Part shown: in pieces, positions 48,598-61,781 of the stretch | Position numbering within the stretch: position 1 is the stretch's first letter | Layout: every line of letters begins with the position of its first letter | From: Gymnorhina tibicen | Lineage: Eukaryota > Chordata > Aves > Passeriformes > Artamidae | Direction of reading: 5' to 3' | Assembly: GCA_013399875.1 (NCBI GenBank) | Contig: VXAZ01007544.1 | Span: 1,631,091 to 1,695,090, forward strand | DNA: 64,000 nucleotides | Program-made: the position numbers and the translations under genes | Notes under the pieces: generated by a model | The model's input: only the letters and a program-made list of their open reading frames with translations | The model's database searches: none | What the model was told of the DNA's origin: nothing

Positions 48598-51500
48598 TGG
48601 TCAGGGTGATGAGTGGGCAGCACAGGAAGACAAGCACAGAGCCTTTCATGATGTGGGAACTTGTACAGTATTGCTGAGAACACACTTTGATGAAGAAAAT
48701 AAACTTTAAGTGTCAACACCTTCAGCAAAATAAGCCAAGACAAATTTCTCTCACAAAGGAAGTCTTCAAAAAGGGTTTTTTTAAAAATTACTCTCATGTA
48801 GCAATTTTTCCATAACTTTTCATTAGCAAGGACTAGAAGATCAAAATGTATGGCTATTGCAAAATGCTACAAAAAGGTCAGTAGCTGTAGATCTGCCCTG
48901 AATCACAGCATCAGAAATTACTAACACATATTCATTTTTTGTTCACAGCCTCTCCTTTGGAAAGAGCACTACAGTACTTTTACTGTGGTGTTGCTGAAAT
49001 GTTTCCTTTCATTGTCCTCTCCCATGAAATCATCCATGGATTTCATCATAAGAACAGATTTGCACTCTCTGATCTCCAGAGGGGTGAGCCTGCTGTCACA
49101 CAGTGTTCAGTTCTTTGTCTGAGGAAACAGACATTGCTCCATGGATGCGCTGTGCGTATGTTCCTGCAATCCAGGATGCCAGCAGGCAATCTGAGCTGTA
49201 TGAGGACAAACAAATATGAGTCACAGCAGCCAGAACTTAATGCCATTCCATTTCACACTCCAAAGGCAATGGCTCTAGCAGCAGCCTGTTCTTAATATGC
49301 AGGGGCACCAGTTCAGGAAAAACACAGCAACCTGCTGAATATCTGGGGAGGAAGAAAGGTTGTCTAAGGGTTTGGAGGATTTTTTTGGTTTAGTGTGCCT
49401 TGGTATTTTTTTACTGCAGCCAGATACCTCTGATTAGAGTTAAACCTGCTTAACTTGTAAGCACAGAGAGAGGGTAAAGTTAGAAGGTTAGGCACTCAGC
49501 TTTCAATGAATTTAAAACCTGTTTCCCCACATACTTCATGAAAGGGTGCTCTCCCTGCAGCCTTTCATAATACATGGCATTGCCACCAAGCAGGACTAGC
49601 AGTCTAGCTTGAGGGAGCAGTGCTGAAAAGAAATTTGTTTGCTCAGGTCCATAACATTTGCAAAGGCAGCAGACATTTCTGGCTGTACAATTTGGAGACT
49701 CTGAGACCAGAATCAGACCCTGGTGGTGTTTTTTAGGATCTGTACAAGCTGTTAGGAGTTGGTAGTTCTGTGCTTCTTCAGGTCCTTAAGGAATATCTTT
49801 TCAAATGAGTATCTGTCACACCTACATCAGACCCTGGAAACTCAGTTCAGGTTCTTTCTCTTAACGCTCCTGCCAAGTCTGCTTCACATATAGTCACGGG
49901 TGTGGGCAAGTCTCTTTCTTGCTGATCTGTCAGCTAAGTGCATCTGACTGAATCACAAATCTCAAAATATTTCCATGGTTCTTTGGCAGGGAGTTCCCGT
50001 CACCACCATGCCCTGCAAATCATGCTCCTGGTTAGCTCCTGTCCAAATTTTTATGCCTCCAGACAATTTTGCCTTCTGTTATTCTTTCCTATTAGTCATT
50101 TTGCTTTATTCTACTACTTATTTTTAAATTTTTTTTTTCAATGCAGCCACTACCTAAAATGTGGAAGATCCAGCTGCACATGACTGAAAAACAGGTGATG
50201 TTCTTTACTGTGATTGCTAATGGCAGTCTCTATTCTTTGACTTTCTGAGGAAGGAACCAGAAGTTGCTTGCATTGCTACTTTGGGCTACATTGTGCATCC
50301 TCCCATAAGGATATAAATTTTGCTCATATTCATTTTTGGAAGCAAACAAATGAACCATGAATTCCCTTGAGAGAAAAAGGAATGCAGGAGGGATTTCCAA
50401 GAATGGTAGACTTGGCAAGCATCATATGTAAATCCAGACAATTTCTGTGTCCAACACATTCTTGTTAGATCCAAGAGCTGGCCACATTTTATTTTTGCTG
50501 CTAAATTACCAAGAGAAATCTTATTTTATGGTACAGTCAGTCAATCTGTATGGTTCTCACATTTTCCTCCCTTTCAAAATCCCTTTCATTTCCAGAAATA
50601 GCCACATCAATGATTAATTCTGCTTTCAAGTTTTCTTAAATCAGCTGGTGTCATGCTGGGCTTTCTCTACCTGTACAGCTGTTGAGTCATACAGAATTTA
50701 TACACTATTATTCTGAAGTGTTGCTTAATGTTATGTCTCCGTACTTCTTTACACATTTCAGTTTATGGTTCTTTTTCAGCATCCCCCAGTACAGATTTCC
50801 ATATGTCTGACAATGTAACTTGTCAGGGAGCCTGCGAACGTTGACCATTGGGTTACGATATGTTGCTTTATTTTTTGTGTCCCGTTATGTAAAAAGACTG
50901 ATGGCAGGATTTGCTCAGGAAGAATGTCTTGGGCAAGAATGAACTATACATTGCCAACTACGATTCTGCTTTGCTAACATCACAGTCTTTCCAAAACATA
51001 GCATGCTATGGTAAGATTGCTATTTTGTGAAATAGATTTTTTTCCTAATTTCCCTATTTACGCATGATATTATGTCAGGACAGAGACATTCAGTTGTCTA
51101 CTGCAGTCATAACTAAAATAGGCAGTCACAACAAAAAAGTTAACCTGGAAATTCAATAAGAATGCATCTGTAAATATATAATTTAATTATCAAAACTAGA
51201 TTTTGCTACCCAAAATATTATACATGATTGTGGCTGAGAAGATAAAGTACAAGTTGCTTTCAAATAAACAAGGTCACCACAAAAAGAGGTGATCTAATAT
51301 GTCTGCTATTCCAAAAGTGCAGCCCAAACATTTGATACTCAAAATCATTATCTTTAAAATGATGTATAAGCTTTGGGCTGAATTCTCCCTTATCAGTGTT
51401 CAGCACAAAGAAGTAAGGAGGGAAAGTGAAAAAGATGATTAGGATAGGATGAAAGGATGGTCGAGGAGAACATACATGTCTCTTCTTAGACCTTATTTGC

Positions 51501-53723
51501 CTGTCCATACTAGTCTGTTTGAACTATTTTCAATATACAAAAAAGATGGTAATGCCAGCTTAACTACCTTTGGGAAGGGAGTCTTGAAAAGTGCAGCAGT
51601 TTCTGCTTTCTTTCTAAGCAGAATGAAAGGAGGAAGTTCAGCATCTGATATTTACTTGCTTACTTTGTATCTCTAATAAGTACACAGAGCAGTTTGTTGC
51701 CATCGTGAAGGTCAGGCTCCAAAACTGAGTTCAGGCCACGCTTTAATAGTCTTAAAAGACAAAAAAGGGGTTGGGTGAGTGTAAAAAAGGGGAAAGGTGA
51801 CAAAATCTAGTAAAGAGTAGTATTCTTCAAAGCTTTTTCCAGTGCCTTGACTATCTCATATTCTTAATGAATAATTGGAAATTATTTAGGTAATAATTTT
51901 TGTCCTTTTATCACTCAATTTTAATTTATTGAGTTGTTAATGATGCTTCAAAAAACATTTAACTGGTTTTTTTTTTAAATAATTGCTTAAATATCCAATC
52001 TCAAAAATACAATCTATTGAGCTAATGTGTGCTCACTGGAGTGAATTAAATATCTTAAATCTCTGCACCTCATCTTTCTTGAGAAACATTTAAAAAGAAA
52101 CTACTTGTTCAAAGGGGAGCCAGTGCATATAGAAGGTTACCTTTCTTAAAAATAAAAAAAAAGCTGTATAAATACATAAATAAATATTAATTGTCTCTTC
52201 CTATTCCCTGGCAAAGGAACCTAAACCCCACACAAAGCTCACTTTATACAGTAGAAATGCTGGTACAAGTAGCCACATTACTAACTTTACAGGAGGATTT
52301 GAGTTCATATGCAGGTATGGCTTTGAAAATAACTGGGAGAATTTCAGATCTCTGAAAAATCACAAAGGAAAATTAGTTTTCAATTGTTCTAAAAGATACA
52401 TTTTTTTAATCAATATTTTCTTGACCTAATCAAAAGCAAACAAAGTAGGGTTTTCTCTGACATTTTCACTGGAGGCTTAGTCCTCCTAAGAGAATTTATT
52501 ATAATTTAAAAAGATAATACTCAAATTAGCAAAACAGAATGTTTTCAAGATGCCTGTATTTTTTAGTCATTGGTTTAGTTTTCTTGATCATGTTTAAAAA
52601 AAAAAAACAAAACCAAAAACCTTGAAGTAGTTTAGTCCCTTAAAATTCCTGGAATTTGCTACCAGTCAGATTCCAGATCTGTTGGTAAATTTGTTCTCTT
52701 TGTTTGTTATCCCTCCAGATGAAAAGAAAAAAAATTATTCAGATGACTTTCATCTCTTCAAGAGACAGTGATTTAAAGTGCTTATGTAAGAGCTATCCGT
52801 TATTACTACAGCCAACGTACCTGAGATGTCAAGTGCTTAGATTGAAGAGCTCTTTCAATACACATGCCAGTTGGAAATTTTCTGTAAAATGTGAATTTCG
52901 TGAAAAATATGGTTTTATGATAATTGATTCCCTCCCAAGAAATATCTCTTAATTTGTTAAACTCAGGCTTGCTGTCTAGTTTGGCTTGGTTTCACTTGGC
53001 TTTGTTTCAGAAAAGAGGTACACTTAGTTTCTTTTTGGTGCAGACTAACCGTCAATGCTGTATTTGCTCAGAAAGGTTTCCCAAAAATAATTCTTCCCCA
53101 AAAAGAAGAAAGACTTAAATTCAAACTGTTTTCAACAGTAGCCACCCATCTTTCCTCTCTCCTTTTCTTACTAGGACATTTTTATCAGAAGAAATTAAAA
53201 TTTCCCAAATCATTGCACTAGTTGTTGATGACCTAATGTAGGAAAATATTCTATTGCAGCATTAATTATATGCTTAATATTAATTTATATTCCATCTTAT
53301 GAAATTTAATCAGTTGTTTGAACCATGTGGTTTCAGTAACCAGGCCTATCCACATGAGCTTTAGAGCAGTATTAGGCCTGTGTTAGCTTTGGTGTAAACC
53401 AAAAAAATAATTTCGTAATTATGGTAGTTCTTTTAACTCTGTAGACATAATTGAAGAGAAACCACTCAAATCCAACCACATACCCAGCAGGTAGTAATAG
53501 CTTTCAGTCACTATTCTAATAGGTTGTTTGTTACTTTGACTGTTGCCCTCTGGACGCTGCTGCTTCCTTCATTCTTACTTTCTTTATTCAACATGCAAGT
53601 GCCATTAGTTGCCAGTCAGAAAAATTGCTTTTGATATAATGTCATCCAAATTACTGATTCAGACAAGACATAATCACCTTGCAATTGGAAATGTCGTGAC
53701 TAGGTCAAGCAGTGTCTACATCA
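48598..53723. other. Non-coding sequence with A/T-rich tracts
   Basis: No gene was seen in this 5.1 kb. Low-complexity stretches lie at about 50124-50140 (T run), 52150-52190 (AAAT-type) and 52591-52620 (A run with C). The interval about 50640-50980 keeps several CpGs ('cctgcgaacgttgacc') and looks conserved-element-like. The 118-codon plus frame at 48939-49295 matches no family that I recognise. Confidence 0.45.
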
Positions 53724-53737
53724 CCACTAGAGGGAGA
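53724..53737 (+). promoter_or_regulatory. Strong CTCF-type binding motif
   Basis: CCACTAGAGGGAGA fits the vertebrate CTCF core consensus CCASYAGRKGGCRS at 13-14 positions, depending on how the C/A position is scored. The core AGAGGG is intact. A weaker motif on the opposite strand lies 170 bases away at 53543-53556 (GCCCTCTGGAC). CTCF binds such sites in insulators and loop anchors. Occupancy is not knowable from sequence. Confidence 0.6.
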
Positions 53738-54512
53738 GTGCATGTATTAAAAAGTAGTTAAATATTCAACTGTATATTACAATGGCCAAAAGGTCAGATA
53801 TTTCATAATTTGCTTTTGGCCTAGTTAATTTATTCTTTCATAAGCTTTAAACTATGCAAATATTTTTATTTTAATGTTTTTGGAAATGGAGAAGCAGAAG
53901 ACCAAATCCCAAAGGAAAACAAGCCCCAAACAGACAAAATTTAGAGTATAAAGTGAATTATTGTACACCCAAAAGGTCAGGATAGTCTAGAAATTCCATT
54001 TAATTAATAACTACTCTCTTCAGCAAGTCTAGCACTTGAGCTAGAGCATCTTTGAATCACCCCCTCAGCTGAGTCACAGGGAAATTCTGTACCCTTTTCT
54101 GCAGATTAGACTGTTTTGGCTGGAACTAACTGGACACATATGTTGCCACCTGCTGCATATTCTTTAGTCTGAAGTTTTTCAACAGCTTGGTTTTTTATCT
54201 TTGAATAATTTGTTCATTAGAGAAGGCAGGAGCAGGGAAAGGGCAGTTCCACCTTTGGTTTGGTTTGTTCTCAGGCGGCAAATTACTGACAGGTTGCTCC
54301 TAGGTGGTATCTGTTGCTGAAAGAGTACAGAGGTTTATGTGTCACACATGTATTTTCACTTCTGAAAGCATTTGTTGAGTCAGTGCTGGAAAAAAGTTCC
54401 TCTACATGATGGTATTTTCTTCAAGTTTGTAAACCAGATTCTAGATGTACATATGCAGAATTTTTTCATATAAATTTAAATACTTTTCTAGGTATACAAA
54501 TGCATTTGTAAT
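53738..54512. other. Unique AT-rich non-coding sequence
   Basis: Nothing recognisable seen. Confidence 0.55.
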
Positions 54513-54532
54513 TGCATGTAATTGTACATGCA
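54513..54532. other. Perfect inverted repeat, 8-bp arms
   Basis: TGCATGTA, spacer ATTG, TACATGCA. The arms contain ATGCA cores like those bound by POU-type factors, so it could be a dimer site. The role is inferred. Confidence 0.75.
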
Positions 54533-54682
54533 TAAAACGAAAATTTAGAAAGAATAGTTGAACATTTAGCTTCTTTCATTTGCTGCAGAGATCACATCCA
54601 GGACCTTGGATGGAATAGCAAGAGTCTTCTTTTTATCTTTAGTGTATTTTGTCACTTGTCATCCTTCTTGTTATCTTTCTTT

Positions 54683-54703
54683 CACACACGCACCCCCCCC
54701 CCC
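54683..54703. repeat. CA run plus poly-C (11 C)
   Basis: A short CACACACGCA stretch followed by eleven consecutive C bases, unusual in this AT-rich window and prone to sequencing length error. Confidence 0.9.
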
Positions 54704-57700
54704 AGACCTCATCCGTTCAAGCCAAGCAACAATAATCATAGTCAGATTAAGAATATTATATAGCCACGATGGCACCCTTGTGAAATTTCTTTCAACTTAA
54801 TAGAACAATTTCTCATACATTACTTCAGCCAGCATCAGACACACGGTCAGGGAAGCCTGATCCATGGTGTCCCTGAGAACAGAGACTATCAGTTTGGTTT
54901 GCTATGGTTGGGTGCTTGCATTATTCACTGCCCACAAAGACTCCTCTCAACTATCTAATATATTTTGTATGCCAAAAAGCTGTAGCGTTTTTAGCACCCA
55001 TGTTTTTTTTTTTAACCTCCATGATTATTTATAAGGAAAGTTTTTATCATAGTCTCATGCTCCATTATTAGCTCTACTGTCAAAATGATTCAGTCATCCA
55101 CTCACAGTGTTATCCATTACAAATAAGAAATTTGGAAAGCTAGGCAGAAAGTTCACAAATGAAACATGCTCTTAAAATGGTTAATCCATAGTTTTCAGTA
55201 GATACTTATGAATAATAAATGCACACGTAGGAGGTAATCAGTCTGGACTTGTATGGGATAGGAATAGGTGATGGCCTACTTATAAAAATGTATACCCTTA
55301 ATGTTACATTAAGGAAAGCAGACTGCAGGTCTTTGGTTTTCAACTCTGATTATTGAATTATGCATGAGCTTATCTAGACAGTTCTAAACCAATATTTTTA
55401 TTTGTAAATATTCATAAAGCTCGTTCACTTACATCAGCTTGAAAATCCCAGCTTTTAATGTTGTTTTGAAACAGTTAGACCAGTTTGTTTTCCAGCCCCT
55501 CCCATCATCACAGGAGAGCGGCTGTACTCACGTTGCCTGTGCCTAACAAAGCTAAGCCTTGGTAACACCAGGCACCCACAAAACCTTCATCACCTCAGGG
55601 AGTATCCAGACTCCAAATGATGCCGTGGGCCACTGCAAGGCATGACAAGTAAGGCCCCAGTACGTGGGACTGAATACAAATTTTGGTCTTATGCTTCTTG
55701 GGGTGGCCTTTGGGAAGGGAAGGGGCAGGGGAAGTAATTTCACAGCCTGGAGATGTTTGGGTGGAGGAAGGAGGTCAGGGACGGAAGGAAGGGCTGGTGA
55801 CAGTGCCCAAAGCCAAACAGAGGCAATCAAGTAGGTGACAGGGAGCCCCAAAAACTTTCCTCATCCTGACAAGCAGGATATTTCCAGAAATCTAACTAAA
55901 CAAAGTATGTGTGAGATGGGAGGAGTGGGGAAAAGAGGCTGTAAAGAAAGTAAAAAAAGCCTAAAGACATTTAGCATGCTTGATAACTTGGCAGTATTGA
56001 GTAAACTAGCAAGTACCTTCTCCTTACTAAAAAGCATGGAAAATGCAAGTAAATGAAAATAAATCAGATTCCAGCCAGAGATACTGGTTTCCTGACTGAG
56101 TTTTTAAATGCAGTTGAACACTTCTCAATATTAGAATAAAATTTTAAATAAATAATTATATATCATAATTTATGTTAACAACTGTTCACATAATGTGAGA
56201 AATCTATTATCCATTCTTCAAAAATAAAAATATTTATAGTAATTGAATCTAATAATTTTAAGATGTTATATTTTGACTCCTGAGCTTGAACTTCTGTAGC
56301 AATGAATGGACTTAGATCCATTTATGCTGGTGTTTGACATGTCCACAGGGGCTTACCCTTGAACAATTTATCCTATTTCTATCATCATTAATATAGTTTA
56401 ATCAATGTAAGACATAACATAAATAGAAGAGACAAAACCAATTTTTAAAATATGTATGCTTTATTACATCATCAGGAAAATAAATCTCTTTTCAAATATC
56501 ATTGGGGGCTGCTGGAATAATTTCTCCCCATCAGCCTAATGGCCAGGTCACATCAATTTTCAGACAAAAATCTTGTAAAATCTTCTGAAAAAGCAAAATC
56601 TTGCAGTCACCACTGAAGCAATGCTTATTATTAAACATTAATACCTCCCTGTGAAGTATTCCATGGTCTTCCCTTTTTAAGTGAGAAAGAAAGGTGCATT
56701 CGGAATGACTGGTGTCAGGCATCAGAGGAAACAAAGTAAATTACAAGAAATAACTTCTTTTTATTATCCTTTTACCTACTCTGAGAATATCTCAGTCATG
56801 CTGTATTTCTGCGGGGCCTGGGATCAAACAACTGTAAATGCTGGATTTGCTTTAGGACTAGACAAACACAACACCGCCACCCAAAAAAAGAAAATTAACA
56901 AAGAATATAAATTATAAAAAAATGGAGACTGTTCTGGGAAACTTAAATTACAAATCCCTAGAGCTCTGAAACGAAGAATAAGGAAATTGCTTTCTCCCTT
57001 TGGGCATGACCTTTTCTTTTGAATGGATTCCACAGAATAAAAAGAGGAATCATCTTTTATTTAAGCAGGAAGCAACTTGAGGCAGTTTGGGGCTCTTGGG
57101 AATATTTAAACACATGCTGAGAAAGAAATTGAAAGCCATGACTATTTCAAGGACAGCACTTCAGCAATCTATGCCATTAATGTGATACCCAGTCCTCCTG
57201 ACACCAAGAGCAAAAATAGCATTTATCCTTTTATCAATACACAGCATTAGCAATGCAACTGTCTGTGATAATGCCTGAAATTATGGACTGAGCTGTTTCC
57301 AGGGTCTTCTGGAAGGAGTGGACACTGCTGGTAGGTCCATTAAAAGTTACATTAGGGTAATTTAATTCCTCTAGCCCAGCTCCATTCACAGCTCCTCCTT
57401 TCTTCCAAGTTACAGTCTGTTGAATCAATAGCCATTAGAGCAAATCAACCTCAGTGGGAGACACCCTTGTCAAACCCCAGCCTGACTCATTGTCATCATT
57501 TCAGATCCCCGTTTAAGCAAGAACAGTCACATTTGGATTCTCCGACAAGATGTACTCTATTTCAAAGCAGTGCCAGAGCCTGTGAGCAATGCCATGGAGC
57601 TGTGATACCCATAGAGAAAACTCGTGCAAACAAGGTGTGAAACAGCTGAGACTCACTTCCGTGTCTCTTTGCACTTGCTTCTGTAAGAGCAGCTGTAGTC

Positions 57701-58247
57701 TCCAAAAGATGACCCAGACTCCTGATTTAATCTCTTGTCTTGTATTTGCTGCTAAATGACGTTTTACATTTGTTTTAATGAGAGGCTATGAGCCTGTGGC
57801 TTTTTGTGGCCTTCCAGAAGAGCTGAGTCCTTTTACACCATTCTGCTCATTTTTATCAGCACTATCATACAGCAGGATAGTAGGGTCTAAATCCACTTTA
57901 ATTTCCTCAGTGTGTTCACCTGGTCAGAAGAAGATGTCCAGAGACCTGACATAACCATGCACATGAGTAAGAGGTGCAGGGGTCTTTCATGATCAAGGCT
58001 GCATTGCCTTCCCTTGGGAGGCAAGAGAAAGCAAGCCTTCTGAAGCAACCTAGGGACCACGGTCCCCACAGCACAGGACAGGACTTTGTGTAAAATCTGA
58101 ATGCACTCTAAGCCACATATTATTAAAAGGTACTGCCTAGAAACTAGTTCGGAAAACTAACATATTTAGCTGCACTATTTTATTTCCAAGCAGATTTTGG
58201 CCACCAAAAAAAAAAAAGATTCTATCACAGTCAAGCTAATAGTGTAC
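54704..58247. other. Non-coding sequence with one GC-rich block
   Basis: The block about 55495-55860 is richer in G and C than its surroundings and carries a 99-codon minus-strand frame (55552-55851). I cannot assign it to a gene or a named repeat. A decayed LTR is one possibility. The remainder is AT-rich with no gene. Confidence 0.4.
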
Positions 58248-58302
58248 ACTCTATGAATACATTTGAGCTTGCACTTACTAGGTGGAACTCTATGAATACA
58301 TT
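58248..58302. repeat. 16-bp direct repeat, 39-bp offset
   Basis: ACTCTATGAATACATT occurs at 58248-58263 and 58287-58302. Offset 39 bases, identical copies. Confidence 0.9.
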
Positions 58303-60874
58303 ATTCACAACTGAAAATGAGTTTTCTTTTTGTGTCCTTCCTTGCATCTTTCTTTTTTTTACCAGCTCTAATGTACTCTTCTTTTTTTTTTTTCACTAAT
58401 TAACTGAGATAAGAGCCAAAGTCCTGTGGCTTAATGTACACTAATGAGTATGACATGATTTTCAAGCTTTCATATGGAACACTGAAAATGTGTTATTCAT
58501 GTAGGGAAAAACATTACATACCTATTTATAAACCTCCTGAAATGATGAATCTTTCAATGCTGCTACCTATTTATAAACAGCTCAGGGGCATAAAGTACAC
58601 TGACAATTTGATGACCTAATATCACATTATATTCTGATTTTGTTTAATACACATGCATTCTGTAATTTGTAAGCGCTCACATTGTATTACTTTATGGCAT
58701 GTTCTGAATATAATAAATTTGCACAGTTTTGCAGATAAGCCACAATAGTCACAAACAATTTTCTCTTATTTACTTTTCATTACAAATTATTTGTTTGCCT
58801 CTAATGCTTATATTTTAGTTTCTAAGTAACAGAATAAAGGCTAAGGTCCTAACCATACTTCAGTCACACACTGCAGATTTTTTTCTTGCTAAGAGTGCTT
58901 TAAACACAAGTAAGAGCTGAGCATGAGACAGATGACAATGGATGGAAAGTATGAAAGCTTTGGTTTAATATGGCTCAAGGCTGAGAGGAATAATAGATGA
59001 CAAGGAAATAAAAATTGATGGAGACTGCTATTTTAAACAAGGATATGAATGCCAATAAGAAACAGAGGAGATGAGCTGGAACAAGTTCAGATTAGAACTT
59101 CCAGGCTAGTATGCTTTTTTAAGCATTATGGTAAGACTTAAAGCATAGAGAACTGTTCTTCCTTGCCACTGTGTATAGTGATATCTTATTAAACTTAGGC
59201 TAATTGGAAATTTACTATTTCTGAAGGAAATGCACCAGGATTATGACATGAGATCCGTATAGAAAGACTGAGAGGTTGCAAAGAGCCATCTCATGGAACC
59301 CATTTTTGCCTTTTCTACACACAGAAGCCCTGATCCTTCAGAGACAGAGATGTTGCTTCCAGACTGTAAATAGGAGTGGGCTTTCTAGGTTCTGGATGCT
59401 TGAAATTGGTCAGAGGAAATCTTACTGATTTCCAGATAAATGTGCATTATTAATTCTGATATGCTCAAATCAGTGGATTACAAACAAGTTTTTTTAGGGT
59501 TTGAAATATGTTTTTCTTTTAAGGTTTTGAAAACAAGGCTCACTTCTCTTGTTCTCCAAAAATGAACTCTGATACAAGAAAGCCTTGAAAATTAATTAAT
59601 TGCAGGAGTGGATGGCCACTAATTTATTTAAATTAACTTCCAACCAAGGACATGCTGTGCTTCCAGGTAAAATGTTAATAGTATTTCTTAAATTAAGCAC
59701 TGATTTCAGCAGAAGGGACAAAAGTTTCCTTTATGCCAGCTTGCATATTTTCTGAAAATGTATGTAAGTTATATGTAATAGCTTTGCAAATTCAGGTAAC
59801 TGTTTTAAAGTCTCCAGGTTTCAGAGACCAGATCACAGCAACAGCTTTCTCACTGTAATAGTTTTATGTTAAAGTGCTTCTCTTGATTTCAATTGAGCTG
59901 CTATTTTTTAAACTATTCTCCAGTAGTCTAAAAAAAGGTAAAATCTTTATCATACATAAAACTTTCATTTTAGAGCAACTAATTAATTCAGAATTGAATA
60001 TAAATATGAACAGCATTAAATGAATAAGAGTTGTTATTGAGAATTCTTCCCATACAATTTCTTCCACCTCTCAACTCAGCACTAGAATATGGTTAAAACC
60101 AGATGATCCAGATATCTCCCAAAGTTCTGGCAGAGCAGTGTGAGATGAGGGCGAGGTGTACAAGCTGAGATTCTCAGCTGAGGTAAATACAGAGATTCAA
60201 CATATCCCTGCTGATTTACTCCAGACAAAGAACCAGCCTGTTATTTTTAGCTTTTACGTTTTACTGGAATTTCTCAGCATTTGAACTCCTCTCCAGTGGA
60301 GCATTGGTGCTCCCATCCACAGGCAGAGCACGGATAGGGCCACTAGCTCCTCTCCCACACAGCCTCAAATTGCTTCTGCCACTCTTCCATCTACTCATCC
60401 TTACAGCTCGCTGACAAACCTCTCTAAATTACAATGAGGCACTGCCCACACATATGTGCTGGCTGATTTGTTTCACGCAGACCCAACATACCACCTCCAC
60501 AGTCACAGCAGCCTGTTTCAGTGATTACAAGTGTGAAAGAACAGCAACAAGCTGAGCTCATGCACCAAAGATCTCAGTTTCAGTGGTGGAGGAGGAGTGG
60601 GCTTTATACTGAGATTCTTGCTCTCTTCCCTGTGATATGTCACTTCTTCCAGGACTTCCTTAGCAGAAGGTTAATAAACCACAGTCACAATGGAAATTGC
60701 AGCTCCTCCTACACAGTGCATGGTGTGCTGCCACCAGAGAGGCAGCTTTGGGAGTTTGTCATAGAGTTAAGTAATACTTAAGTTTTGTCGAGTGATTTTA
60801 CTGGAAGTTTCAGCACTCAGAGATGACACCACTGCATGAAGATTTTTGACTATGTATTTATTTTTGTAAATGTC
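58303..60874. other. Unique non-coding sequence
   Basis: T runs at about 58352-58360 and 58383-58393. No gene, RNA or recognisable mobile element. The stretch 60080-60780 is somewhat GC-richer but featureless by eye. Confidence 0.5.
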
Positions 60875-61179
60875 TGTATTGGGTTTTGGTAGCGGGGGGC
60901 TACAGGGGTGGCTTCTGTGAGAAGCTGCCAGAAGCTCCCCCCATTGTCCAACAGAGCCAATGCCAGGCTCCAAGACAGATCTACCGCTTGCCAAGGCCAA
61001 GCTCATCAACCACAGTGGTAGCACCTCTGGGATAATAGAGTTAAGGAGGAGAGAAAGTTGTTGCACAAGATAATTGCAGCCAAGGAAGAGAGGAGTAAGG
61101 ATAGGTGTGAGACAAACAGCCCTGCAGACAGGCAGGTCAGTGCAGAAGGAGGGGCAGAGAGTGCCAGAGCAGAGATTCC

Positions 61180-61565
61180 CTGCAGCCCATGGTGCAGACC
61201 ATGGTGAGGCAGCTGTGCCCCTGCAACCAATGGAGGCACATGGAGGAGAAAATACTCACCTGCAGCCTATGGATGGGCCTATGCTGGAGCAGGGTGATGC
61301 CTTTAGAAGGCTGTGACTAAGTTGGAAACCCGTGCTGGAGCAGGATCTGTGTCCCCATGGAGAGAAAAGCCCACACTGGAGTAGGTTTGCTGGCAAGTCT
61401 TGTGGTCCCATGGGGCAGCAACACTGGAGCAGCCTGTCCCTGAGGGACTGCACCCCATGGAAGGGACCCCACACTGAAGCAGTTTGTGAAGAACTGTAGC
61501 CCCTGGGAAGGATTCATGTTGGAGAAGTTTATGGAGGACTGTCTCCATACACTAGAGCAGTGGAA
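61180..61565 (+). repeat. Degenerate tandem array inside the LTR
   Basis: About seven to nine units of roughly 40-60 bases, each with a version of 'cc(c/t)atgg' followed by 'ca(c)(a/g)ctggagcag'. Examples of the core lie near 61273, 61334, 61375, 61422, 61471, 61511 and 61550. The repetition keeps three minus-strand frames open at once, which explains the overlapping open frames at 61256-61548. Confidence 0.7.
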
Positions 61566-61775
61566 GAGTGTGAGGAGTCCTGCCCCTGAGAAGGAAAGAG
61601 CGGCATATGTGATGAACTGACCCCAGCCCTCATTCCCCAGCCCCCTGTGACCCTGGCAGGGAGGAGCTAGAGAATTTGGAAGTGAAGTTGAGCCTGGGAA
61701 AAAGGGAAGGGTGGGTAAAAAGTGTTTTTAATGATTTGCCTTTATTTATTATTATCTTACTCTGATTTTATTGGT

Positions 61776-61781
61776 AATAAA
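61776..61781 (+). terminator. LTR poly(A) signal AATAAA
   Basis: The hexamer lies in the same context (ttggtAATAAAt) as in the 13.4 kb copy, so the position is shared by the family. Confidence 0.55.

Noticed and set aside
48453..48797. 114-codon minus-strand frame
   Set aside because: It reads antisense through a CR1 terminus into unrelated sequence.
61256..61548. Three overlapping minus-strand frames
   Set aside because: They are open because of the tandem array inside the LTR.
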